Source of the DNA: Flavobacteriales bacterium CG_4_9_14_3_um_filter_32_8
Lineage (GTDB): Bacteria > Bacteroidota > Bacteroidia > Flavobacteriales_E > Vicingaceae
Assembly (NCBI GenBank): GCA_002790175.1
Contig: PFUQ01000045.1
Span: forward strand, 10,601-33,589
DNA length: 22,989 bases
Direction: 5' to 3'
Shown piece by piece: positions 6,610 through 13,337 of this stretch. The notes below the pieces were generated by a model. That model worked only from the letters and a program-made list of their open reading frames with translations, ran no database searches and was not told the DNA's origin. The first letter of the stretch is position 1. Every line of letters starts with the position of its first letter. Both the position numbers and the translations under genes were made by a program.

Positions 6610-7374
6610 ATGAAAAATCAAATCCCCAACGCAATAACAACGCTTAGCCTAGTTTTAAGCTGTTTATCCATTTCATTTACTTTTGAAGGCAGATTAGATA
6701 TTGCAGCTTATTTATTAATAATTTCCCTTGCTTGCGATTATTTTGATGGGTTTACTGCTCGGGTGCTAAAAGTAAATAATCCAATAGGAAAAGAATTGGA
6801 TTCGTTAGTAGATATGGTTGCTTTTGGAGTAGCTCCAGGAATGTTGTTGTATCAACACTTAAGAAATTTACAAGCAAATCCTGCACATGCTGTTCAATTT
6901 TTAACTGATAACCCATGGCTACTTTATATCACTTTTTTAATCCCTATTTTATCGGCATTTCGATTGGCTAAATTTAACATTGATACAAGGCAAAAAGTTT
7001 CTTTTATTGGCTTAGCAGTTCCAGCACATGCGGCTTTTTATATTTTTAGTGTGTTAATTGCTACTTTTCCAGATTTACCTCAAATTATTAGCGTAAACCA
7101 ATTCATTGTTCCTGTTGTTTCAAATCCTGTGTTTATGTTAGTGATGACCGTTCTTCTTTCTCTAATGTTAGTTGCTGAAGTACCCATGTTTTCTTTAAAA
7201 GTAAAACAACTCAAATGGAAAGGAAATGAACTACCTTTTACTTTTATTCTGCTTTGGTTTTTGCTTTTTATTTTTACCAACATTGTGGCAATGCCCACCA
7301 TTGTAATTATTTATTGCATTTTTTCTATCGTCCACCATTATTTTTTCAATAAAAAAACACTCGAAACCGCCTAA
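6610..7374 (+). CDS. pssA: CDP-diacylglycerol--serine O-phosphatidyltransferase
   Basis: Integral membrane enzyme making phosphatidylserine, precursor of phosphatidylethanolamine, from CDP-diacylglycerol and serine. 254 residues from the ATG at 6610. The CDP-alcohol phosphatidyltransferase signature is complete: Asp46, Gly47, Ala50, Arg51, Gly60, Asp64 and Asp68, within DYFDGFTARVLKVNNPIG and KELDSLVDMV. Seven or eight hydrophobic segments span the protein, including a long pair near the C-terminus. MKNQIPNAITTLSL is a typical Bacteroidota PssA N-terminus; the frame extends upstream to a TTG at 6580, but a promoter box overlaps it. The stop shares one base with the tadA start (TAATG), so the two are coupled. 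No phosphatidylserine decarboxylase gene lies here. Confidence 0.93.
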   Translation: MKNQIPNAITTLSLVLSCLSISFTFEGRLDIAAYLLIISLACDYFDGFTARVLKVNNPIGKELDSLVDMVAFGVAPGMLLYQHLRNLQANPAHAVQFLTDNPWLLYITFLIPILSAFRLAKFNIDTRQKVSFIGLAVPAHAAFYIFSVLIATFPDLPQIISVNQFIVPVVSNPVFMLVMTVLLSLMLVAEVPMFSLKVKQLKWKGNELPFTFILLWFLLFIFTNIVAMPTIVIIYCIFSIVHHYFFNKKTLETA

Positions 7375-7820
7375 TGCTTTCTGTTTTTTCTGACGAACAC
7401 TTTATGAAAGAAGCTTTTAAGGAAGCACAAAAAGCTTTTGATGAAGACGAAGTTCCTGTGGGTGCAGTAATTGTTTGTGACAATAAAATAATTGCTCGAG
7501 CTCATAATATGACCGAACGGTTAAACGATGTTACTGCTCATGCCGAAATGTTGGCTGTTACTTCAGCAACCGACTTTTTAGGAGGTAAATATTTAAACGA
7601 ATGTACGTTGTATGTAACGCTAGAACCATGTGTAATGTGTGCAGGTGCATTGTATTGGACACAACTTAAAAAAGTGGTTTATGGTGCGGCTGATAAAAAA
7701 AGAGGATTTAGCTCAATTTCCTCAACTATTTTGCATCCCAAAACAGAAATCGTTCGAGGTTTATTAGCCAACGAATGCAGTAAAATAGTTATCGATTTTT
7801 TTGCAAAAAAAAGGGGTTAA
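7374..7820 (+). CDS. tadA: tRNA-specific adenosine deaminase TadA
   Basis: Deaminates A34 to inosine in tRNA-Arg(ACG), allowing one tRNA to read several CGN codons. 148 residues, normal length. The zinc-dependent deaminase signature is complete: HAE at 56-58 (His56 ligand, Glu58 proton shuttle) and PCVMC at 85-89 (Cys86 and Cys89 ligands). The N-terminus with FMKEAFKEAQKAFDEDEVPVGAVIV, and the segment CAGALYWTQLKKVVYGAADKKRGF, fit TadA better than cytidine or guanine deaminases. Its ATG overlaps the pssA stop by one base. A 13-bp inverted repeat follows 18 bases after the stop. Confidence 0.92.
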   Translation: MLSVFSDEHFMKEAFKEAQKAFDEDEVPVGAVIVCDNKIIARAHNMTERLNDVTAHAEMLAVTSATDFLGGKYLNECTLYVTLEPCVMCAGALYWTQLKKVVYGAADKKRGFSSISSTILHPKTEIVRGLLANECSKIVIDFFAKKRG

Positions 7821-7838
7821 GTTGGTTATACCAATTGT

Positions 7839-7871
7839 ATTTATAAAATAGTAATGGACTATTTTATAAAT
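7839..7871. repeat. 13-bp perfect inverted repeat after tadA
   Basis: ATTTATAAAATAG at 7839-7851 pairs with 7859-7871 around a 7-base loop. The stem is all A/T except one pair and is not followed by a T-run. A short GC hairpin (TCCCGA with TCGGGA, 7885-7902) follows. Either may end the pssA-tadA transcript; neither is a textbook terminator. Confidence 0.55.
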
Positions 7872-7965
7872 GTACAATAGCTTGTCCCGATTTATTTCGG
7901 GAGTTAATGCCGATGCAATAGATTTTAGTCCAATTTATTGGATTATTAAATATATGCTTTCGGTA

Positions 7966-8118
7966 TTATTTAGTGGTTTTGCTGCCAAGTTGATTACCTA
8001 ATTTTTCATATTCTATGTCGTTTGGTTTCCAGAGCCCTAGTTTGTTGCCCTCTGTGTCTAAAATATAGACGAATTTACCATAGTCGTATGTTTCTATGGT
8101 ATAGTATTTGGTTTTATA
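7966..8118 (-). pseudogene. C-terminal remnant of a VOC (glyoxalase/bleomycin-resistance fold) protein
   Basis: A minus-strand frame of 50 codons with a stop directly before it and no start codon. It ends at the TAA at 7966-7968. It reads TIETYDYGKFVYILDTEGNK, then LGLWKPNDIEYEKLG. This is the last strand pair of a VOC domain, where the family usually has YG-F-DP-GN-IELW; the metal-binding Glu of that position is replaced (GLW for ELW). Only about 40 percent of a VOC protein remains. The bases before it (8119-8201) give no VOC homology I can recognise. The rest of the 380-base gap 7821-8201 holds the two hairpins above and no intact gene. Confidence 0.7.
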
Positions 8119-8201
8119 TTAAATTTTCCAACCAATAAATGTTGATTAAACTCTTTATAAAAAAATGATTGTTGGAAAATAAAGCCTAACCCTTTCACCC
8201 T

Positions 8202-9131
8202 CTAATACCCTTTAGTCCGATAATTTTCTTCCTCATCATCGTTATACATACTTAAATAATTAAGGTATCTAAATTCGGCAATCTCACCATTTTCAACTGC
8301 TTTTTTAATCGCACAGTGCGGTTCGTTAATATGAACGCAATTACTAAATTGGCAATCCGTTAATCGTTCTCGCATTTCTAAAAAATAATGCGAAAGTTCT
8401 TCTTTGTCAAAATCTATTAAACCAAATGCTTTTATTCCTGGAGTGTCAATAAGATATCCGCCAAAAGAAAGTTCAAACATTTCTGCAAAGGTAGTGGTGT
8501 GTTTACCTGCTTTATGTAGGGTAGAAATTGCACTTGTTTTTAAATTTAAGTGAGGTTCTACCACATTTAAAAGAGTTGTTTTTCCAACCCCCGAATGTCC
8601 AGAAATCATAGAAACTTTATCTTTCATCATGCCCACTATTAAATCCATATTAATGTTTTTTGTTGCAGAAACCTCCACACATCGATATCCAATTTTTTCA
8701 TAAGCATTTTTTAAAAAAGAAAGTTGTTCTTTTTCCGAATAAATATCAATTTTATTAAAAACAAGAGTTGCAGGAATGTGGTAAGCTTCGGCGGTGACTA
8801 AAAACCGATCGATAAATGCAGTAGTTGTTTTTGGTTCAATTAAAGTAATCACCAATATTGCCTGATCTATATTTGCCGCAATAATATGAGACCGTTTAGA
8901 AAGATTAATAGACTTGCGAACGATGTAATTTTTACGGTCTTCAATTTCATGAATTACAGCAGAACCATCTGTTTCATTTTTAAGGTGAACATAATCCCCC
9001 ACGGCAATTGGATTAGTTGTTTGAATTCCTTTTAATCGAAATCTACCTTTAATTCGTGCTTCTATCTGTTCACCATTTTCTAAACGAACAGAATACCAAC
9101 TACCGGTAGATTTTATGACAATGCCTTTCAC
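8202..9131 (-). CDS. rsgA: Ribosome small-subunit-dependent GTPase RsgA
   Basis: Circularly permuted GTPase that checks and matures the 30S subunit late in assembly and releases RbfA. 309 residues. Order: an OB fold (residues 1-65), then the permuted G domain with G4 NKID (126-129), G1 GHSGVGKTT (178-186) and G3 DTPG (229-232), then a zinc finger with Cys260, Cys265, His267 and Cys273 and a helical tail. All expected motifs are intact. A TACTTTTG promoter box lies 16 bases before the ATG, and a MITE-like element begins 39 bases before it. The downstream side is the decayed VOC region. Confidence 0.95.
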   Translation of the reverse strand: MKGIVIKSTGSWYSVRLENGEQIEARIKGRFRLKGIQTTNPIAVGDYVHLKNETDGSAVIHEIEDRKNYIVRKSINLSKRSHIIAANIDQAILVITLIEPKTTTAFIDRFLVTAEAYHIPATLVFNKIDIYSEKEQLSFLKNAYEKIGYRCVEVSATKNINMDLIVGMMKDKVSMISGHSGVGKTTLLNVVEPHLNLKTSAISTLHKAGKHTTTFAEMFELSFGGYLIDTPGIKAFGLIDFDKEELSHYFLEMRERLTDCQFSNCVHINEPHCAIKKAVENGEIAEFRYLNYLSMYNDDEEENYRTKGY

Positions 9132-9147
9132 ACTAATTTTTAAAATT

Positions 9148-9155
9148 CAAAAGTA
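9148..9155 (-). promoter_or_regulatory. -7 box of rsgA
   Basis: The minus strand reads TACTTTTG, an exact TAnnTTTG match, 16 bases before the rsgA ATG. The place expected for the -33 element falls at the end of the MITE-like element (from 9171) and shows no TTG, so the insertion may have altered this promoter. Confidence 0.5.
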
Positions 9156-9170
9156 AAGAAATAAAACGCT

Positions 9171-9357
9171 TTAAGCTGGTTTCTATAAATTGACCGATTG
9201 ATATTTTTGGAATTATTTTGAGTAGATTTTTCTTTAATTTTATATCAAATAGTAGATATTTGATATAAAATTAAAGAAAAAGATGCCGAAATAAAACAAA
9301 AAGAACATCGGAAAAACTTAAAAAAATAGATAAACTAATTTATAGAATCCAGCTTAA
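9171..9357. mobile_element. MITE-like element, 187 bp, in the rsgA-gldA intergenic region
   Basis: The ends are 21-base inverted repeats with one mismatch: 9171-9191, beginning TTAAGCTGG, against 9337-9357, ending CCAGCTTAA. The outer TTAA at each end may be a 4-bp target duplication or part of the repeat. The middle has a perfect 25-bp inverted repeat (9227-9281) and no open frame of note. Short length, terminal inverted repeats, no coding capacity and an intergenic site fit a miniature inverted-repeat transposable element. No parent transposase is in the window. Confidence 0.6.
9227..9281. repeat. Perfect 25-bp inverted repeat inside the MITE-like element
   Basis: 9227-9251 and 9257-9281 are perfect reverse complements around the loop GTAGA. 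The arms are almost pure A/T, with T's on the 5' side and A's on the 3' side. It sits between divergent genes, so it is not a terminator for either. Confidence 0.85.
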
Positions 9358-9386
9358 GTTAAAATCAGTATTTTCGTGGAGTAAAA

Positions 9387-9431
9387 TTAGTGGATAAGTT
9401 TAGGAGTTTATAAGGTTAGTTTATCCACTAA
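9387..9431. repeat. 11-bp inverted repeat upstream of gldA
   Basis: TTAGTGGATAA at 9387-9397 pairs with TTATCCACTAA at 9421-9431 around 23 bases. The sequence between and after also has imperfect symmetry (AGTTTAGGAGTTT against AAACTCTAAACT), so it forms the left side of the repeat that continues into the phased array at 9430-9464. Confidence 0.65.
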
Positions 9432-9464
9432 CTCTAAACCCTAAACTTGAAACTCTAAACTTTT
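9430..9464. repeat. 7-nt-phased repeat abutting the gldA start (5 heptads)
   Basis: Five heptads in register, each beginning AAC: AACTCTA, AACCCTA, AACTTGA, AACTCTA, AACTTTT. The array ends three bases before the gldA ATG, so it occupies the place of a ribosome-binding site. Confidence 0.75.
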
Positions 9465-9467
9465 CGC

Positions 9468-10370
9468 ATGAGTATTGAAGTAAAAAATGTTACCAAGATT
9501 TATGGAAAACAACAAGCATTAGCTGATGTTTCTTTTACGATTGAACCCGGTCATATTGTTGGATTTTTAGGTCCAAATGGAGCTGGAAAGTCCACCATGA
9601 TGAAAATCATTTCCTGTTTTATTCCTCAAACAAGTGGCATGGTAAAAGTTTGTGGATACGACGTAGTAGAACAACCAATAGAAGTTAAAAAGCAGGTAGG
9701 TTATTTGCCCGAACACAATCCTTTATACGTTGATATGTACGTAAAAGAATACTTGGATTTTATTGGAGGTATCTATAAAATAAGTAATCGAAATGCACGT
9801 ATCAAACAAATGATAGAAATGGTAGGACTTGGCGTTGAGCAAAATAAAAAAATAGGAGCTCTTTCTAAAGGATATCGACAAAGAGTTGGATTAGCTCAAG
9901 CATTGATTCATGACCCAAAAGTGTTAATTTTAGACGAACCCACAACCGGGCTAGATCCTAACCAACTAGAAGAAATTAGAGCATTAATTAAAAACATTGG
10001 GAAAGAAAAAACCATTTTACTTTCTACCCATATCATGCAAGAAGTAGAAGCAATTTGTGATAAAACAATTATTATTAACAAAGGAATTATTGTTGCTGAT
10101 GATAAAACACAAGATTTACAAAATCAAAAAAGTAACCACTTAGTATTGTTGGTTGAGTTTGATAAAATAATCGATATCAAACTACTTCAAAAAATTGAAG
10201 GTGTAAATCGGGTAAAACTAGCACAAAACAATACTTGGGTATTTGAAATAAAAGAAGACAACGTTAGAAACAATATTTTTCAATTTGCAGTTCAGCATAA
10301 CATGATGGTGTTAACGATGCAGAAAGAAAGTCAAAGCTTAGAAACTGTATTTAAAAAATTAACTACCTAA
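9468..10370 (+). CDS. gldA: GldA-type ABC transporter ATP-binding protein
   Basis: 300 residues. A complete ABC ATPase domain: Walker A GPNGAGKST (35-43), signature LSKGYRQRVGLA (from 132), Walker B VLILDEPTTGLDPNQ (152-166) and H-loop STHIMQEVEAICD (His188). The stretches VGYLPEHNPLYVDMYVKEYL and SKGYRQRVGLAQALIHDPK match GldA, the ATPase of the gliding-associated GldA/F/G exporter. The C-terminal 85 residues are the accessory domain found in that group. The permease genes gldF and gldG are not adjacent. GldA-like proteins also occur in non-gliding Bacteroidota, so motility cannot be concluded. A phased repeat directly precedes the start. Confidence 0.85.
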   Translation: MSIEVKNVTKIYGKQQALADVSFTIEPGHIVGFLGPNGAGKSTMMKIISCFIPQTSGMVKVCGYDVVEQPIEVKKQVGYLPEHNPLYVDMYVKEYLDFIGGIYKISNRNARIKQMIEMVGLGVEQNKKIGALSKGYRQRVGLAQALIHDPKVLILDEPTTGLDPNQLEEIRALIKNIGKEKTILLSTHIMQEVEAICDKTIIINKGIIVADDKTQDLQNQKSNHLVLLVEFDKIIDIKLLQKIEGVNRVKLAQNNTWVFEIKEDNVRNNIFQFAVQHNMMVLTMQKESQSLETVFKKLTT

Positions 10371-10380
10371 TAAGTTCACA

Positions 10381-10414
10381 TTTTTTTTAGTTCTATTGTT
10401 TGAACTAAAAAAAA
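10381..10414. repeat. 13-bp inverted repeat after gldA
   Basis: TTTTTTTTAGTTC at 10381-10393 pairs with 10402-10414 around an 8-base loop. It starts 11 bases after the gldA stop and overlaps the -33 region of the metK promoter. Stem polarity (T 5', A 3') is unlike a standard terminator, though it may still end the gldA transcript. Confidence 0.6.
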
Positions 10415-10426
10415 AAATTACTTTTG
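10396..10426 (+). promoter_or_regulatory. Promoter of metK
   Basis: A TTG at 10396-10398, 20 bases, then TACTTTTG at 10419-10426: both elements of the Bacteroidota housekeeping promoter at reasonable spacing. The predicted start near 10433 leaves a leader of about 115 bases before metK, long for this window, where other leaders look shorter than 50. Confidence 0.55.
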
Positions 10427-10432
10427 GCTCAA

Positions 10433-10549
10433 CAAAAATGTGGAATGATTTGTTTGATTGCAACCACACTTTAGAAATAAAGTAAAAAGTGCTAAAAATT
10501 ATCTCTCTATCACACCACAAATTTATTTTAAACATAAAAACTTAAATAT
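10433..10549 (+). ncRNA. Structured metK leader, possible SAM-II-like riboswitch
   Basis: TGTGG (10439-10443) can pair with CCACA (10464-10468). The 20-base loop contains GATTT and ATTGCA, and GTGCTAAAAATT follows at 10489-10500. This order resembles the SAM-II aptamer, whose loop carries GAUUU and AUUGCA and whose 3' part carries GCUAAAAA. A loop GTTT could pair with AAAT after GCTAA as the pseudoknot. Against it: three extra bases after the first stem strand, a longer linker that forms its own small hairpin (CTTT with AAAG), and the 3' part lying 50 bases from the start codon, whereas SAM-II usually abuts it. Placement before metK fits the role. Confidence 0.25.
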
Positions 10550-11806
10550 ATGTCATACTTATTTACCTCCGAATCTGTATCAGAAGGTCATCCAGATAAA
10601 GTTGCTGATCAAATTTCTGATGCTTTAATTGATAATTTTTTAGCTTTTGATGCAGAATCAAAACTAGCTTGTGAAACTTTAGTTACCACAGGACAAGTGA
10701 TTCTTGCGGGAGAAGTAAAGTCTAAAACGTACATTGATGTACAAAAAATTGCTCGTGATACTATTAATAAAATTGGTTACACCAAAAGCGAGTATATGTT
10801 TGATGGTAATTCGTGTGGAGTGTTTTCGTCCATTCATGAGCAATCTCCTGATATTAACCAAGGTGTTGTTAGAAAGAAAAAGGAAGATCAGGGTGCTGGC
10901 GACCAAGGGATGATGTTTGGCTATGCCACAAACGAGACTGATAATTTTATGCCGATGTCATTAGAACTTTCTCATCTTTTGCTAAAAGAATTGGCAGCCA
11001 TCAGAAAAGAAGGGAAAAAGATGAAATACTTACGCCCAGACTCTAAATCGCAAGTAACCATTGAGTATGGTGATGATAACAAACCAAAGCGGATTGAAAC
11101 CATTGTTATTTCTACTCAACACGATGATTTTGATGCTGAAGCTAAAATGTTAAAACAAATAAAAGAAGATGTTATTTCTATTTTAATTCCTAGAGTTAAA
11201 AAATTATTACCAAAACACATCCAAGCTTTATTTAACGATAAAATTATTTATCACGTAAATCCAACAGGCAAGTTTGTAATTGGCGGTCCACATGGTGATA
11301 CTGGATTAACAGGAAGAAAAATTATAGTTGATACTTATGGCGGAAAAGGAGCTCACGGTGGAGGAGCATTTTCTGGAAAAGACCCAAGCAAAGTTGACCG
11401 CTCTGCTGCGTATGCTACACGTCACATTGCAAAAAATTTAGTTGCAGCAGGATTGTGTGATGAGGTTTTGGTTCAAGTTGCCTATGCAATTGGTGTAGCA
11501 AAACCTGTTGGAATTTTTGTTGATACCTACAGAACTGCACATGTTAAATTAACTGATGGACAAATTGCCAAAAAAGTAGAACAACTTTTCGATATGCGTC
11601 CTTATGCCATTGAAACTCGTTTTAAATTAAGAACCCCTATTTATTCAGAAACTGCTGCTTATGGACACATGGGTAGAAAAACCGAAGTGGTAGAAAAACA
11701 ATTCGTTGATGGTTCTGGAAAAGTAATAAAGGTAAAAGTAAAATTGTTTCCTTGGGAAGAACTAGATTATGTTGCAAAAGTGAAAAAAGCTTTTGGGTTG
11801 AAATAA
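10550..11806 (+). CDS. metK: S-adenosylmethionine synthase
   Basis: Makes S-adenosylmethionine from methionine and ATP; supplies the methyl donor for the cell. 418 residues, slightly longer than E. coli MetK. Landmarks are FTSESVSEGHPDKVADQISD at the N-terminus (ATP and metal binding), the hexapeptide GAGDQG in DQGAGDQGMMFGYA, the second loop GGGAFSGKDPSKVDRSAAY, and QVAYAIGVAKPVGI. All expected segments are present in order. It is transcribed alone from its own promoter with a structured leader. A phased repeat follows 23 bases after the stop. Confidence 0.97.
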   Translation: MSYLFTSESVSEGHPDKVADQISDALIDNFLAFDAESKLACETLVTTGQVILAGEVKSKTYIDVQKIARDTINKIGYTKSEYMFDGNSCGVFSSIHEQSPDINQGVVRKKKEDQGAGDQGMMFGYATNETDNFMPMSLELSHLLLKELAAIRKEGKKMKYLRPDSKSQVTIEYGDDNKPKRIETIVISTQHDDFDAEAKMLKQIKEDVISILIPRVKKLLPKHIQALFNDKIIYHVNPTGKFVIGGPHGDTGLTGRKIIVDTYGGKGAHGGGAFSGKDPSKVDRSAAYATRHIAKNLVAAGLCDEVLVQVAYAIGVAKPVGIFVDTYRTAHVKLTDGQIAKKVEQLFDMRPYAIETRFKLRTPIYSETAAYGHMGRKTEVVEKQFVDGSGKVIKVKVKLFPWEELDYVAKVKKAFGLK

Positions 11807-11829
11807 ATCAGAAGACGGAAGAAAAATCA

Positions 11830-11913
11830 AATAAATAATGACCAATCGTAAATCGTAAATCTCAAATCCAAAATTACAAACCTCCAACTTTAAACATTGA
11901 ACCAGAAACTCAA
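11830..11913. repeat. 7-nt-phased array of 12 heptads between metK and exbB
   Basis: Twelve consecutive heptads in strict register, each starting AAT (first seven) or AAC (last five), while the other four bases vary: AATCGTA twice, AATCTCA, AATCCAA, then AACCTCC, AACTTTA and so on. The preceding bases 11811-11820 (GAAGACGGAA) match part of the array at 6476-6531. The rest of the gap (11914-12105) is AT-rich exbB leader; no exact TAnnTTTG box was found there. Confidence 0.8.
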
Positions 11914-12105
11914 AAAAATTAACCGTTCCTATAACTTTTATAAAAAAAATATCAGGAGTATTAGGGATGAATTGATTTTTTTGTAATTTGGCGACTTATT
12001 TGGATGAGGTGTTTATTAAAAATTGATTGAAACACATTTTATCAAAATAAAATTAATAAAACAATAAAATAAATATTATAACAGTTAGACAATAAACTAC
12101 AAACT

Positions 12106-12912
12106 ATGAAAAAGCTATTTGCATTATTTACAATTATTGGATTTTTAAGCCTTGGTGCTTTTAATTCAGTTTATGCTCAACAACCTGATTCGAATGCTGC
12201 TGAACCAGCTAAAGTTGCTGACGCACCAGCTCCTACAGAAGATGTGGCTAAAGATGTAGCTCCAGCTGAGGATATGTCTTTTACTCAAGTGATTAAACAA
12301 AAATTTATCGAAGGCGGTCCTGGTTTTATGGGAATTGTATTGGTGTGTTTTATCTTAGGTTTGGCAATAGTTATCGAACGGATTATTTATCTTAATATGG
12401 CTTCAACCAACACAGAAAAGTTATTAAAAAATATTGAAGGAGCTTTAAGTAGCGGAGGTATTGAAGCTGCAAAAACAGTTTGTAGAGATACCAAAGGACC
12501 TGTTGCAAGTATTTTTTATCAAGGATTAGATAGAAGCCATGAAGGAATTGATATGGTTGAAAAATCAGTTGTTTCTTATGGTGGTGTTCAAATGGGATTA
12601 TTAGAAAAAGGTATTTCTTGGATTTCCCTGTTTATTGCTTTAGCTCCTATGCTTGGATTTTTAGGTACTGTGGTTGGGATGATTCAAGCATTTGATGCAA
12701 TTGCAGCAGCTGGAGATATTTCTCCAACAGTTGTAGCGAGTGGTATTAAAGTGGCTTTGTTAACCACCGTATTTGGATTAGTGGTGGCAATTATTCTTCA
12801 AATCTTTTTTAATTACCTCATTTCAAAAGTAGATAGTATTGTTAACGATATGGAAAATGCTTCCATCTCATTAATCGACTTATTAGTTAAAAACGAAATA
12901 TCAAAAAAATAA
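12106..12912 (+). CDS. exbB: ExbB/TolQ-family proton channel subunit with N-terminal signal peptide
   Basis: Inner-membrane stator that, with ExbD, uses the proton gradient to energise TonB. 268 residues: signal-like peptide 1-24 (ending VYA), an Ala/Pro-rich acidic linker 25-56, TM1 at about 73-95, a cytoplasmic domain, TM2 170-195 and TM3 212-240. The ExbB core motif is ALAPMLGFLGTVVGMIQAF, with channel-facing Thr188 and a second Thr at 220-222. The signal peptide plus linker before TM1 is common in Bacteroidota ExbB and absent from E. coli ExbB. First gene of a four-gene operon; 5 bases separate it from the next. Confidence 0.93.
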   Translation: MKKLFALFTIIGFLSLGAFNSVYAQQPDSNAAEPAKVADAPAPTEDVAKDVAPAEDMSFTQVIKQKFIEGGPGFMGIVLVCFILGLAIVIERIIYLNMASTNTEKLLKNIEGALSSGGIEAAKTVCRDTKGPVASIFYQGLDRSHEGIDMVEKSVVSYGGVQMGLLEKGISWISLFIALAPMLGFLGTVVGMIQAFDAIAAAGDISPTVVASGIKVALLTTVFGLVVAIILQIFFNYLISKVDSIVNDMENASISLIDLLVKNEISKK

Positions 12913-12917
12913 AAGTT

Positions 12918-13328
12918 ATGGGTAATACTAAATTATTCAGCATCATATTAATCACTTTATTAGGTCTATCAGGGGTATTAAGTATCCTGTTTTATGCAGG
13001 GCTTATTAGCGAAGGCGTTCTAATTAGTTGGTGCTATATTCTTATGGGAATTGCAACGCTTGTGGCTATTGTGTTCCCAATCATTACCATGATTCAAAAT
13101 CCAAAAAATGCAAAAATTGTATTAATGGGTATCGTTGGATTATCAATTGTTTTTGTGATAGGTTATTTATTATCAACTGGAGTTGATACCATTGATGGTG
13201 ATGGAAAATTATTAGCTACAGCATTTGAAGCAAAAATGTCTGAAGCAGGATTAATTGTTGTGTATATACTAGGCACAGTTGCAGTTTTTACTTGGATTTT
13301 TGCAGAAGTATCTAAAATGTTTAAATAA
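12918..13328 (+). CDS. Four-helix membrane protein of the Exb operon
   Basis: 136 residues with four hydrophobic segments (about 7-28, 34-57, 65-86 and 110-131) and short loops, one of them acidic (VDTIDGDGKLLAT). It lacks the ExbB and ExbD motifs and any catalytic signature. A similar-sized membrane protein sits at this place, between exbB and the first exbD, in other Bacteroidota, so it is probably a specific part or assembly factor of this Exb complex; that role is inferred from position only. Spacing is 5 bases upstream and 9 downstream. Confidence 0.75.
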   Translation: MGNTKLFSIILITLLGLSGVLSILFYAGLISEGVLISWCYILMGIATLVAIVFPIITMIQNPKNAKIVLMGIVGLSIVFVIGYLLSTGVDTIDGDGKLLATAFEAKMSEAGLIVVYILGTVAVFTWIFAEVSKMFK

Positions 13329-13337
13329 TATAAACTT

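Noticed and set aside
9202..9209. TATTTTTG inside the MITE-like element as the gldA promoter
   Set aside because: It matches the -7 box, but the nearest TTG is only 9 bases away, and the leader would run through two large hairpins.
9387..9431. DnaA boxes or an origin (TTATCCAC in both orientations)
   Set aside because: Only two imperfect copies, each lacking the final A of TTATCCACA, within a larger repeat; no dnaA, dnaN or AT-rich unwinding cluster nearby.
11830..11913. A CRISPR array
   Set aside because: The period is 7 bases, with no constant repeat of CRISPR length, no spacers and no cas genes.
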